Of a stretch of 54,186 nt of DNA, positions 26,033 to 34,495 are shown piece by piece. The position numbers and the translations under genes were made by a program. Source of the DNA: JAKJEP01 sp964580995. GTDB lineage: Bacteria > Planctomycetota > Phycisphaerae > Sedimentisphaerales > SM23-30. Where the stretch lies: NCBI GenBank assembly GCA_964580995.1, contig CAZOMV010000030.1:1-54186 (forward strand). Reading direction: 5' to 3'. Below the pieces are notes generated by a model, which worked only from the letters and a program-made list of their open reading frames with translations, did no database searches and was not told where the DNA came from. Position 1 is the first letter of the stretch; each line of letters starts with the position of its first letter.

Positions 26033-26740
26033 CTATTCTGCATTTTTCCCGGATAATTCAAGAGAGTTTTTAGTTGGCAAAGAAGCCGGATTTTGTGGGG
26101 GAGCGGCGTAATCGAAAGCCTCCGGGGAAACGATCCCGCCGGAAATAACCATTTTAAATCCGTCCTCGATGCTGATATTGGTTTCTACCAGTTTCCCCGA
26201 CGGCACCATCTCGAAGAAACCGGTGGTAGGGTTGGGGGTGGTCGGGATAAACACTTTGCAGTATACTTTCCCCTCCGGATCCTTTATAAGGCCGGTAAAA
26301 AAGCCCAGGGCCTTGAGGCCGGGGCTGGGAAATTCCACTAAAACCACCGATTTAAACATGGTCCGGTCGGGCAGCGACATGGTTTTCATGACCTGTTTGG
26401 TCGAGCTGAAAACCGTGCGGACAATCGGGATATTCATGAAAAAATGCTCCCCATAGGCAATCAGCCGCCGGCCCATAACAAACCGCCCGATGGTGCCGAC
26501 AAAATACAGCAGGACAATAAGCAATAGAATCGAAAGCACAGTGATAGGGGTTCCCAGGTCTTCCATACTAATCGGTTCTTTGGAAACCAGCCCGACCAGC
26601 CAGGGAAGTATTTGAGTTACCGCCGGCCGCAAAACATTGGCCATGATATGCAGGAGCCATAGCAAAATCCACAGACTGACCAAAAACGGGATGGCAATCA
26701 GGATACCGGAAATCAGGTTTTTTTTGATACTAATTTTCAT
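26033..26740 (-). CDS. DUF502 membrane protein
   Basis: A 235-residue protein of the DUF502 family. Two transmembrane segments near residues 10-35 and 70-92 flank a short loop (P-I-S-M-E-D-L-G-T-P), then a soluble domain carries family motifs I-P-I-V-R-T-V-F-S-S-T-K-Q-V-M, F-P-S-P-G-L-K-A-L-G-F-F-T-G and F-I-P-T-T-P-N-P-T-T-G. The tail from about residue 210 is Pro/Ala/Asn-rich and disordered. Function is unknown. It precedes the DedA gene by 96 bp in the same direction and may share its transcript. Confidence 0.88.
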   Translation of the reverse strand: MKISIKKNLISGILIAIPFLVSLWILLWLLHIMANVLRPAVTQILPWLVGLVSKEPISMEDLGTPITVLSILLLIVLLYFVGTIGRFVMGRRLIAYGEHFFMNIPIVRTVFSSTKQVMKTMSLPDRTMFKSVVLVEFPSPGLKALGFFTGLIKDPEGKVYCKVFIPTTPNPTTGFFEMVPSGKLVETNISIEDGFKMVISGGIVSPEAFDYAAPPQNPASLPTKNSLELSGKNAE

Positions 26741-26755
26741 TTATTCTCCATATGA

Positions 26756-26935
26756 AAAAACAACAACATCATTCTAGCCCGTTGGAATAGGATTTCAAGG
26801 ATTTTGCCGGTTTTCCGCGGACCAGCCGGAATCGTCACTTTCGAGCATAAACTTCAAGCGGTTATTTCCGCCTGGCCGCGGCTGACGGAAGCGGTCAAAA
26901 GAAAAGGCATGGAATTAATCGGCGGTACAGAATGA
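26756..26935 (+). pseudogene. Possible decayed ORF fragment without a start codon
   Basis: One plus-strand frame is open from 26756 to a TGA at 26933-26935 but lacks an ATG. Its last part reads like coding sequence (E-H-K-L-Q-A-V-I-S-A-W-P-R-L-T-E-A-V-K-R), a motif style I associate with short C-terminal remnants near integrase or transposase genes. Base usage is ordinary. The rest of 26741-27615 (875 bp without an intact gene) holds two copies of an 89-bp element and AT-rich DNA. This call is tentative. Confidence 0.25.
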
Positions 26936-27041
26936 ATCACCGCACAGAATCTTGTAGAACCCTTCTTGCATGGGGGTTTTTGTACTTTGCAGCCAGGTCG
27001 GGGCAAAAACCGGGCTTACATGTACGAATACCCTAAAAAAT

Positions 27042-27130
27042 GACGGAACCGCCAAAAGTCGATTTCGTCATCCAAAAACAGCTCTGGCTCCCCAATAACA
27101 AGGGGTCGAAGAGCTTTTGACGCTGGCGTC
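27042..27130 (+). mobile_element. 89-bp miniature inverted-repeat element, copy A
   Basis: The element begins GACGGAACCGCCAAAAG and ends with the imperfect complement CTTTTGACGCTGGCGTC (13 of 17 bases pair). It is flanked by a 7-bp direct duplication AAAAAAT on each side. An inner hairpin is formed by AGCTCTGG/..AGAGCT with CCCC/GGGG. It is identical to copy B over all 89 bases and encodes no protein, so it would need a transposase supplied elsewhere. Confidence 0.8.
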
Positions 27131-27416
27131 AAAAAATAGGAGTTCATCCAATGGTAATAGCCGACTCAGATGGAATATAAAATATTGTAACAAAATATCT
27201 TATCGTTATTTCCTCTATCAAGTTTTCGACCGTCCAGAATAAGCTGCTTTACGGAAACCCCTGGGGAAAGAGAGATGCTTTTGACATTTCTAATTTTTGA
27301 GGTATATTTGGTTTAGAGACATTTTTATATTCACCAGTAAAGATCGTCAACTCCAGGATTTAATCGTTTGAGGGCTAGTCGCAGAGAGAAATACTATCTC
27401 AAAAACTCTTTTTATT

Positions 27417-27505
27417 GACGGAACCGCCAAAAGTCGATTTCGTCATCCAAAAACAGCTCTGGCTCCCCAATAACAAGGGGTCGAAGAGCTTTTGACGCTG
27501 GCGTC
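27417..27505 (+). mobile_element. 89-bp miniature inverted-repeat element, copy B
   Basis: Identical to copy A (27042-27130) and in the same orientation, 286 bp downstream of it. It is flanked by the 6-bp direct duplication TTTATT. It lies 110 bp before the start of the secreted GEVED/dockerin gene and could therefore be in that gene's promoter or leader region. Confidence 0.82.
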
Positions 27506-27615
27506 TTTATTGGAGGTATGCTTATGGAACAAATTCTATCGTATTTGACTGGAGTGGAAAAGAACCGTACCCAAATTCAGTCAAGGGTACCAAAATAAAC
27601 GATGGAGGTTCGTAA

Positions 27616-30042
27616 ATGCAAAAGAATAAATTATGCACAAGTATAGTATTCGCGTGGCTGGTCTTATGTTCTTGGATGGCCGGTAATGTGTGGGCGGCTG
27701 CTTACTTTCAATTGGAATCCGCCGAAAACTGGCAAATGGCACTCGATGAAGGCAGGATCCAGGCCATGACAGAATCGCAGTGGGAGGGATACATGGAGCA
27801 ATGGAGGAATACCACAGGTTCGGAGCCCTATCCGGAAAATATTTTTATGCCGCCCCGGCTCTATGTGATGGAAGGCAATGATACCAGCCTGGAAGGCCCG
27901 GGTCTGGTTATGATGTGGGCAGCCCCGGTGGATTCCCCCGGTCTGGTCCAATCGTTGTCCAGTGCTTTTCTGTATGACTACGGGCTCGATCCCGACCTTT
28001 CCAACAGTACGATTACCATCACGGTAAAAGCGCCCCGATTTGACCTGAATGGCAACCAGATCAACGCCGTGTCACTGGGGATCCGTGATGTGAATGGTCG
28101 GATCAGGGCCTGGTACTGGCTGGTGGGGCCAGCCGCTGCACCCATTCCCTGGAATGTGCCTACCCAAATAACCATTGACACCTCGATCCCCGGGATAGGG
28201 GCAGCCACTCCACTGGCCAATGGTTTTACCACGCATCCTTTGTTCGACATTACCCAGTCTCAATGTATCATTTTCGATGAAAATGCTCGATGGGTTGGCG
28301 GTTCTGCCCCCATCCCGCCCCCCGGTCAGGTCGATCCCATGCCCTGGAACTATTGGCGGAACCTGATGGTCAGTCCCAACCGTCATCCCTTCCTGATCGT
28401 CGGGCTGAATCCGGACATCCATCAGGGCGTGGCGAATCTTGCCAACGATTTCCATATGGAAGGGAGAATCGAATCGGGTCCGGATGAGCTGAACTGGGCT
28501 GTACCGCCGGTTCTGGTTACTCATATTGACGGCGGTTTCCCCCAGTTCGAATACACGATTGAACCCGATCCGACCGCACCGGGGCAAAACTGGTATCTTG
28601 TCAAGGCCCGTTGGTGGGGCAGAGAGGTTCCATATTGCAATACCATCCATCTGGGATTGTTCTTCCGGGTGGCCTGCCACAATATTGTCGTTGACATGAA
28701 AGGCTGGTGGACCTTAAACGGCCAAAAGTTAGGCGAAGTCCCCATTTTAGGCTTCGACGTACAGGATCAGATCGTGGTCCCCCCAACGCCTGGACCTGAA
28801 CCAGCGGATCCCTTGCCACCCCAGGATAGCATGCCCCAGGCGATTAGGACCCAGAATGCCTCTGGATTGGAAACGGAAATAATAGCCATGCAGTTGGCCG
28901 TGCTGGAAAGTGAAGACCAGATGAACGAATGGCTGGGGCCTGAACCTTTTCAGGAACTTCGTGATGGCGGGCGCCAGGAAGAACTGCCCTGGTTGCCGGT
29001 CATCCAGCCGAATGGAGCGGAAGTGGATACTCAGAATCCGGTCATGCTGCCTCCGGGTGGAGAAGTCGTCGTGACCTTGAATTTTGATCCCTCTCAGCCG
29101 CAGCCCGGTTTCCATCCCATAGCACCGATTGTGATTCCTCCCGGTGGTTTGCTGCTGGCTCGAAACTTGATAAGTATGGAGGATCAATATGGCATCCGGA
29201 CCTACCACTGGATATTCCATATCCATGGTGCCCATCACTATCGTTTTGGTGAATTGGGAGATGCTCCCGACAGCAGCAACAGCTTCGGTGCTCGCATGAC
29301 GGCATATCCCTGGGGTGTCATGGCCAATTATCCCACCGTTTACCGGATCGGTTCTCCTCCTCATGGGCCGTTCCACTGGTTCCCGTGCTATGTGGCTCAT
29401 CTGGGCCATGCGGTTACCTGGGAATGGGAAGCGGACCTCCTGCCGGATCAGGATCCCACGACCAACCTGATCCCGCCCGTCAATACCGCCGATCGGGACC
29501 GGGCCGATGACGGCATCCTCCATATGCCCCTGAAGCTGCCTCATTGCCGGCCGGTGACTTTCAAATATCAGGTCAACAAGACGACCAACGCCAATGTGAA
29601 ATTATTTGTCAATGTCTGGGTGGATTGGAATCGCGACGGTGACTTTGATGATAATTTGACTTGTCAAACGGGCGTGTCGGCTCCGGAATGGGCGGTTCAG
29701 GATCAGGTTCTGGCGGGGCTGAGTCCCGGCATGAATACGATAACCACCCCGCCGTTGGTGCCGTGGCATCCGGTTATATCTGCCGACAACAAGGTACCTC
29801 CTTTGTGGTTGCGAATCACACTGGCGGAAAGACCCTGGCCGTTTGGTCCGGCAGGAGTAACTCCGCCCGGTTTTGGTGGCGCCGGCCCCTGGTTTGGCTA
29901 TCGAATTGGGGAAACCGAAGATTATTACTTCACTCCCAAACCGTGTCCGTGCACCACGTGCCCAGATTTGAACTGCGACGGAATTGTTGATTTAGGAGAT
30001 TTTGCCATTTTCGCAAAATGGTGGCTGACCGAATGCCCCTAA
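27616..30042 (+). CDS. Secreted GEVED-domain protein with dockerin-like C-terminus
   Basis: An 808-residue exported protein. The signal peptide spans about residues 1-28 (S-I-V-F-A-W-L-V-L-C-S-W-M-A-G-N-V-W-A). The long middle part is Pro- and Trp-rich with no recognised enzyme motif. Residues ~600-780 match the GEVED domain: D-R-A-D-D-G-I near the start, V-W-V-D-W-N-R-D-G-D-F-D-D, and G-E-T-E-D-Y-Y at its end. A short dockerin-like module closes it (C-P-D-L-N-C-D-G-I-V-D-L-G-D-F-A-I-F-A-K-W-W-L). GGAGG precedes the ATG by a suitable distance (27603-27607). A role at the cell surface or outer envelope is likely; the exact function is unknown. Confidence 0.82.
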   Translation: MQKNKLCTSIVFAWLVLCSWMAGNVWAAAYFQLESAENWQMALDEGRIQAMTESQWEGYMEQWRNTTGSEPYPENIFMPPRLYVMEGNDTSLEGPGLVMMWAAPVDSPGLVQSLSSAFLYDYGLDPDLSNSTITITVKAPRFDLNGNQINAVSLGIRDVNGRIRAWYWLVGPAAAPIPWNVPTQITIDTSIPGIGAATPLANGFTTHPLFDITQSQCIIFDENARWVGGSAPIPPPGQVDPMPWNYWRNLMVSPNRHPFLIVGLNPDIHQGVANLANDFHMEGRIESGPDELNWAVPPVLVTHIDGGFPQFEYTIEPDPTAPGQNWYLVKARWWGREVPYCNTIHLGLFFRVACHNIVVDMKGWWTLNGQKLGEVPILGFDVQDQIVVPPTPGPEPADPLPPQDSMPQAIRTQNASGLETEIIAMQLAVLESEDQMNEWLGPEPFQELRDGGRQEELPWLPVIQPNGAEVDTQNPVMLPPGGEVVVTLNFDPSQPQPGFHPIAPIVIPPGGLLLARNLISMEDQYGIRTYHWIFHIHGAHHYRFGELGDAPDSSNSFGARMTAYPWGVMANYPTVYRIGSPPHGPFHWFPCYVAHLGHAVTWEWEADLLPDQDPTTNLIPPVNTADRDRADDGILHMPLKLPHCRPVTFKYQVNKTTNANVKLFVNVWVDWNRDGDFDDNLTCQTGVSAPEWAVQDQVLAGLSPGMNTITTPPLVPWHPVISADNKVPPLWLRITLAERPWPFGPAGVTPPGFGGAGPWFGYRIGETEDYYFTPKPCPCTTCPDLNCDGIVDLGDFAIFAKWWLTECP

Positions 30043-30069
30043 AGGAAGAGAAAAGTAAGTGATTATCCC

Positions 30070-30111
30070 AGGACCCCGGGAGTTTTAGCTTTTTGTAACT
30101 TTCGGGGTCCA
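30070..30111 (+). terminator. Hairpin after the GEVED/dockerin gene
   Basis: GGACCCCG (30071-30078) pairs with CGGGGTCC (30103-30110) around an AT-rich loop of 24 bases. It begins about 28 bp after the stop codon. There is no U-run, so it may be an RNA-stabilising hairpin or a weak terminator. The rest of 30043-30344 holds the next promoter and leader. Confidence 0.45.
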
Positions 30112-30204
30112 GGGAAATATCACTGCCAAAACGCGGTTATTACCCGGAAAATCAGGGTAAATGAGTGGCGGGGCCAAATAGTACGAAAGTCCCATAATTC
30201 TGTA

Positions 30205-30234
30205 TTGACAAAGTAGCGGGATTTGAGTTATAAT
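30205..30234 (+). promoter_or_regulatory. Consensus sigma70 promoter (TTGACA-N18-TATAAT)
   Basis: TTGACA at 30205-30210 and TATAAT at 30229-30234, 18 bp apart, are both perfect consensus hexamers. Transcription should start near 30241, leaving about 100 nt of leader before the FGE-like gene at 30345. No riboswitch-like structure is obvious in that leader. Confidence 0.8.
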
Positions 30235-30344
30235 GGTACTACCAATCAGGGCTTTTAGCAACAAGTGATGTTATCGAAAACAGTGAACCCGCGGAACAGA
30301 GAGAGCGGTTTCTTTCTGTAAAGCGGGAAAAGGAGACCAAGGAA

Positions 30345-31241
30345 ATGTACCGTATAATTCAAAAACATGTTGTAGGAATGGTGCTGGTTTTATCTCTTAC
30401 TCTTCCCTCTTTTTCAGCATGCCCCTCAGCCGATTTGACGGGGGATTGCCGGGTTGACCTGGAAGATTTTGCCATATTGGCCGCTCAATGGCTGACGGAA
30501 GGCTTACCGGAGCCGCAGGGGATAGTTTGGGTTGATATCAACGATCCGGGAGTTTCGGGCCATGAGGGCTTTTCCGGCCAGATGAGCAGGCACGAAACGA
30601 CCAATGCTCAGTATTGCCAGTTCCTCAATGCGGCCAAGGCTTCTGGCGATATAATCATTCGAGATGATAATTTTGTCAGTGGTGCCAGCGGTTCTAATAG
30701 TGGAGTGGATTTTGTGAATCAGGCGTATTATAACCTCGATGGGGAAGGTTATACGGATGATGGAGCCAGCAATGGCGGGGCAGCCAGGATCCATTTCATT
30801 GGAAGTAAGTTCAAGGTTGACAGCGGCTTTGAGGATCATCCGGTAACCTTCGTCAGTTGGTATGGAGCGACGGCATTTGCCAGTTATTACGGCTGGCGTT
30901 TGCCTACGGAGTGGGAATGGCAGGCGGTGGCGGACTACAACGGCAGCTTTATCTATGGTTGCGGTACCACCATCAATAACAATATGGCAAACTATCTCGG
31001 TTCCATCCATCCCGATGGCACTACGGTTGTGGGTGTTTTCGGAACGTATGGTTACGGGATGTGTGACATGGCAGGCAATGTCTGGGAGTGGACCAGCAGC
31101 TTGTGGGATCCGGAATCTGACTTACGCATTCTCCGCGGCGGCGGCTGGTTCAATGACAGCAACACCTGTAAAATCGTGAGCCGGGACTACTACAACCCCT
31201 ACGATGCCGGCAACGGCCACGGGTTTCGGGTCTGTCGTTGA
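30345..31241 (+). CDS. Secreted SUMF1/FGE-fold protein with N-terminal dockerin-like module
   Basis: A 298-residue exported protein with a signal peptide (residues 1-24). Directly after it comes a dockerin-like segment (C-P-S-A-D-L-T-G-D-C-R-V-D-L-E-D-F-A-I-L-A-A-Q-W-L), here N-terminal rather than C-terminal. The rest is the formylglycine-generating-enzyme (SUMF1) fold: M-S-R-H-E-T-T-N-A-Q-Y, V-S-W-Y-G-A-T-A-F-A, R-L-P-T-E-W-E-W and M-C-D-M-A-G-N-V-W-E-W, ending R-G-G-G-W-F...G-F-R-V-C-R. The paired catalytic cysteines of true sulfatase-modifying enzymes are not in their usual place, so this is probably a non-catalytic C-type-lectin-like relative. RBS AAGGAG lies about 10 bp upstream. Confidence 0.85.
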   Translation: MYRIIQKHVVGMVLVLSLTLPSFSACPSADLTGDCRVDLEDFAILAAQWLTEGLPEPQGIVWVDINDPGVSGHEGFSGQMSRHETTNAQYCQFLNAAKASGDIIIRDDNFVSGASGSNSGVDFVNQAYYNLDGEGYTDDGASNGGAARIHFIGSKFKVDSGFEDHPVTFVSWYGATAFASYYGWRLPTEWEWQAVADYNGSFIYGCGTTINNNMANYLGSIHPDGTTVVGVFGTYGYGMCDMAGNVWEWTSSLWDPESDLRILRGGGWFNDSNTCKIVSRDYYNPYDAGNGHGFRVCR

Positions 31242-31360
31242 GTGATTCTCTTTCTGGATTTTCCGTAATCCTGTGCCTGCAGGGATTCGGTGCGCTGGCA
31301 TGGGTGAGGAAGTGGAGAAAATAGGGAATGGAACGGATTCAGCCGGCTTCTCTTTTTATT

Positions 31361-32530
31361 TTAAATCCCTATATTTTGTAAGGTATCACATAATTCGTCT
31401 ATATCTTTATGGGTATGTTCGCTCATTAGGGAAATCCGCAGGCGGGAGCCGGCCGGGGGAACGGTGGGGGGGCGGATGGCGGGGACGAAGAAGCCTCGTT
31501 CGAATAGGCGGCGGCTAACCTCTACCGCTCGTTCGGCGGAGCCTAGAATAACCGGAACGATATAACTTTCCGAGCCGCCGGTATCCCAGCCCCTTTCCCG
31601 GCATCTCTCCCGCAGATACCGGCCCTGGTCGATCAGCCGCTGGCGCCGCTGCGGCTCGCGCTGGATAAGGTCCAGGGCCGCCTCCGCCGCCAGGCAATTC
31701 ACCGCCGGAATCCCCGTCGTAAAAATAAATCCTCGTGCTTTGTTTATCAGATAATCCACCATCGTCCGGCTGGAAGCGACAAATCCTCCCGCTCCGCCCA
31801 GCGCCTTGGAAAACGTTGCGATCATAATATCCACCGCATCGCTCAGTTCCTTCTCCGCCGCATACCCCGCCCCCTCCGGCCCAATACAGCCGAAGGCATG
31901 AGCCTCATCCACCACCAGCATCGCGTTATACTTCTTTTTGATCTCGGCCAGTTCTGCCAGCGGGGCAAAGTCCCCATCCATGCTAAACAGCGAATCCGTG
32001 ACAATAAAAGCCTGTTCGTAGCCGCCCCGGTCCAGCAGCTTACGCAGTTTCTCCGTCTGGCGATGCGGCCAGGTCCGCACCGTCGCCGGCCCCGCCTGCG
32101 CCCCGTCAATAATCGAGGCATGGACCAGCTTGTCAATCACCACCAGATCATTCTTGCCCGGCAGCGTAGTCAGAATCGCATGATTGGCGGCATAACCGCT
32201 GGGAAAGATCAGGCAGGCTTCTTTGCCCAGCCAGGCCGCCAGCCGCCCCTCCAGCCGCTGGTGGGGGGCCATATTACCGCAGACCAAACGCGAGCCGCCG
32301 CTGCCAAAACCCCACGCATCCAGCCCCTTCTTCACCGCCGCGATGACTTCCGGATGATTCGCCAGCCCTAGATAATTATTCGAACAGAAATCCCGCATCG
32401 GCCGCCCGTCAATTTGTACCCGGCTATCCGCCCCCGAGGCCAGCACCCGCATCTGGCGGTACAGCCCCTCCTCCCGCAACTGCTGCAATTCTAGTTTGTA
32501 TCGGTCAGTCATATTTTTTGGGGGATTCAT
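31361..32530 (-). CDS. bioF: 8-amino-7-oxononanoate synthase (BioF) or related alpha-oxoamine synthase
   Basis: A 389-residue PLP enzyme that condenses an acyl donor with an amino acid (pimeloyl-thioester plus alanine in BioF). Diagnostic motifs are F-C-S-N-N-Y-L-G-L-A near residue 48, the PLP site D-E-A-H-A-F-G and T-F-S-K-A-L-G-G with the Schiff-base Lys, followed by the C-terminal P-V-I-L-G. The family also includes glycine C-acetyltransferase (Kbl), which is hard to separate by eye. No other biotin genes are adjacent, so the name is tentative. It converges on the FGE-like gene and diverges in transcription from nothing nearby. Confidence 0.82.
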   Translation of the reverse strand: MNPPKNMTDRYKLELQQLREEGLYRQMRVLASGADSRVQIDGRPMRDFCSNNYLGLANHPEVIAAVKKGLDAWGFGSGGSRLVCGNMAPHQRLEGRLAAWLGKEACLIFPSGYAANHAILTTLPGKNDLVVIDKLVHASIIDGAQAGPATVRTWPHRQTEKLRKLLDRGGYEQAFIVTDSLFSMDGDFAPLAELAEIKKKYNAMLVVDEAHAFGCIGPEGAGYAAEKELSDAVDIMIATFSKALGGAGGFVASSRTMVDYLINKARGFIFTTGIPAVNCLAAEAALDLIQREPQRRQRLIDQGRYLRERCRERGWDTGGSESYIVPVILGSAERAVEVSRRLFERGFFVPAIRPPTVPPAGSRLRISLMSEHTHKDIDELCDTLQNIGI

Positions 32531-32650
32531 TAACGCGGATTATACGGGGGGTGCAGGGAATTGGGAAGACCATACAGGGCGACTCACTCAGAAAAGACGC
32601 GTGCTGGAGTTCATATCTGCTTTTATAACAGGTAGATACGTTAATTTTGA

Positions 32651-32679
32651 GAAAACGTCTTCACTGAAAGCGTTTTTTT
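32651..32679. terminator. Bidirectional intrinsic terminator at the end of the minus arm
   Basis: AAAACG (32652-32657) and CGTTTT (32671-32676) pair around CTTTC-AGT-GAAGA, with a T7 run on the plus strand and TTTTCTC on the minus strand. It sits 27 bp beyond the last stop codon of the minus-strand sugar operon (32706). Confidence 0.6.
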
Positions 32680-32705
32680 CGTACCCCAGATGCGGACGGG
32701 AATCC

Positions 32706-34421
32706 CTATTCCTTCCGGGGCAGTGACCTCAGGTACGCATCCAGCGCATACAAACCGGTGGAGGCCATACAATTACAATTGTACCAGTTGAAGCCGGTCT
32801 CCTTATCATGGACGAGCTTGCCGTCCTGGTAGTAGTTCATCCCGGTGGTGGAGAACTGGCCGTCCTCAAACTGCTGGGCGCAAACGGTGTTGGCGGCGGC
32901 GCGGGCCTTGTCCAGATACACCTTCTCGCCGGTAGCCTTGTGGAGTTCGATGAGGGTTCCGATCCAGTAGCCGGTGTGGCCTTCCATGGGGTACCAGCAG
33001 ACAAACTGTTCAAAAACCAGCGGGCCTTTCACGTGTACGATCCCTTTCACCGGATGAACGAAGGCTTCGCTTTCCGCATTAAATATCACGAACTGGTCCT
33101 CCAGGAAGCGGTTAAGCCGACAGGCTAGGGGCACAAAAGCGGGGTCCTGGTCTTTCAGATGACAGAGAGTCCGAATAAAGTTTTGGGCTTGCAGACCCGA
33201 TAGATTCGAGAACGTCGGCCAGGGAAAGACATCCTCATAGACCCCTTTCCAGTGTTTAGACGTGCAAACCTGGGCGATGGTCCAGTTAATGGCCCGCTGG
33301 GCGGCCATCGCCAGATCGGGATCAAAGTAATATGGTTCCAGGGCATAGACCAGGTTGATAAATTCCGCCGCGGCGGGAGTGTAATATTCGCTGATGACGC
33401 CGGTTTGGGGATTCAGGCGGTAAGGGAAACTGCCGTCTTCCTGCTGGAATTTGGCGGTGGTTTTGGCGATATGGATGGCATAATCCAGGTACGGCTGATG
33501 CTGGATTGCCCGGTAAAGGTCCACATAGCTGGTGGCCAGCCAGCAGGGCCGCAGGAGAGTCACATTGGCCCCTTCGTTGCCGCCGCCGAATTGCCCCATG
33601 GTAATGGTGGAATAGGGAAAGAGAGGCAGCTTGCCGCTTTCCGGCTGGCGGTTTTTTAATCCCCAGTCGGCGGTGATCCGGGCCAGACGCAGTGACTCCT
33701 CCTTCTGAGGTCCGCCGCGATCCGCATAAGCCAGCAGGCTCCAGATATATTGCCCCTGGGTAATGGCCGGATAACTCATGCCGTAGCCTTCGGGAAAATC
33801 GCCGAACAAATTGCCCTGCGTTACAGTCGGGGAAGCACAGGACCAGATCCACACCGGCACATTCGGCTCGCGATAGGGCGTCTTGCCCTGCCAGGCGGTA
33901 TGAATGAAGTATTCCATGTTCCGGTCGGCGGCTCCTCGCCAGTCGGCATCCGGTTCCTGCAAGCCCTGCCAGTCGGGGGCCTTGACCCGGATGGTGTTTT
34001 CGGCGGCAAGCGCAGTACCGGCCTGGTCCAGCCATTGGAAATCAAGAGTAAAAATCTTGTTTGCCATCTGCGGCCAGATGGTTTCCAGACTGAGGAAAGG
34101 CGTATCGGATTCCACCTTCCAGCTTTGCTGGCCCTGTTTTACTTCGGCGGTATATTTCGATACCTTGGGCATGGGCAGCAGTTTGAAAGTGGGGGCGTCG
34201 ATAAACTGGCGGCTGTAGGCGTTCCAGCTAACAATTTTGGTAGGCCGTATATTGCCGTTAAAATTCCGCAGGTGGTCAATCAGGGCGGTGCGATCTTCTT
34301 CCGCCGCCGCTGCATCCAGAGCTGTCATCAGCAGTAACGAAGCCCAGATCAGAATCATTGCTTGACAAAAAGAACGGCTGAGTAGGCTTCTGGTTGGTAC
34401 CGTTCGAATCGGATGGTTCAT
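32706..34421 (-). CDS. Exported alpha/alpha-barrel glycosidase-like protein, paralog 1
   Basis: A 571-residue exported protein; a signal peptide is seen around residues 17-40. It contains about 170 residues of beta-rich N-terminal domain, then a helical barrel: W-S-L-L-A-Y-A-D-R-G-G, L-K-N-R-Q-P-E-S-G, A-K-F-Q-Q-E-D-G-S-F-P-Y-R, W-Y-P-M-E-G-H-T-G-Y-W-I-G-T-L-I, and C-A-Q-Q-F-E-D-G-Q-F-S. This is the six-hairpin glycosidase style, but I cannot name a GH or lyase family. It is last in a four-gene minus-strand operon and about 80% similar by eye to the paralog at 35755-37491. It probably acts on an extracellular or periplasmic saccharide. Confidence 0.75.
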   Translation of the reverse strand: MNHPIRTVPTRSLLSRSFCQAMILIWASLLLMTALDAAAAEEDRTALIDHLRNFNGNIRPTKIVSWNAYSRQFIDAPTFKLLPMPKVSKYTAEVKQGQQSWKVESDTPFLSLETIWPQMANKIFTLDFQWLDQAGTALAAENTIRVKAPDWQGLQEPDADWRGAADRNMEYFIHTAWQGKTPYREPNVPVWIWSCASPTVTQGNLFGDFPEGYGMSYPAITQGQYIWSLLAYADRGGPQKEESLRLARITADWGLKNRQPESGKLPLFPYSTITMGQFGGGNEGANVTLLRPCWLATSYVDLYRAIQHQPYLDYAIHIAKTTAKFQQEDGSFPYRLNPQTGVISEYYTPAAAEFINLVYALEPYYFDPDLAMAAQRAINWTIAQVCTSKHWKGVYEDVFPWPTFSNLSGLQAQNFIRTLCHLKDQDPAFVPLACRLNRFLEDQFVIFNAESEAFVHPVKGIVHVKGPLVFEQFVCWYPMEGHTGYWIGTLIELHKATGEKVYLDKARAAANTVCAQQFEDGQFSTTGMNYYQDGKLVHDKETGFNWYNCNCMASTGLYALDAYLRSLPRKE

Positions 34422-34495
34422 AGCTTTTGCTCCTGTAATGAAGATTGTTCTATTTACGATTCCTTATGTACTTTATAGATTTACGCTCGTTTCTC

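Noticed and set aside
27042..27505. Two identical 89-bp units as a CRISPR or tandem-repeat array.
   Set aside because: Units are too long, only two, separated by 286 bp, carry terminal inverted repeats and have distinct target duplications.
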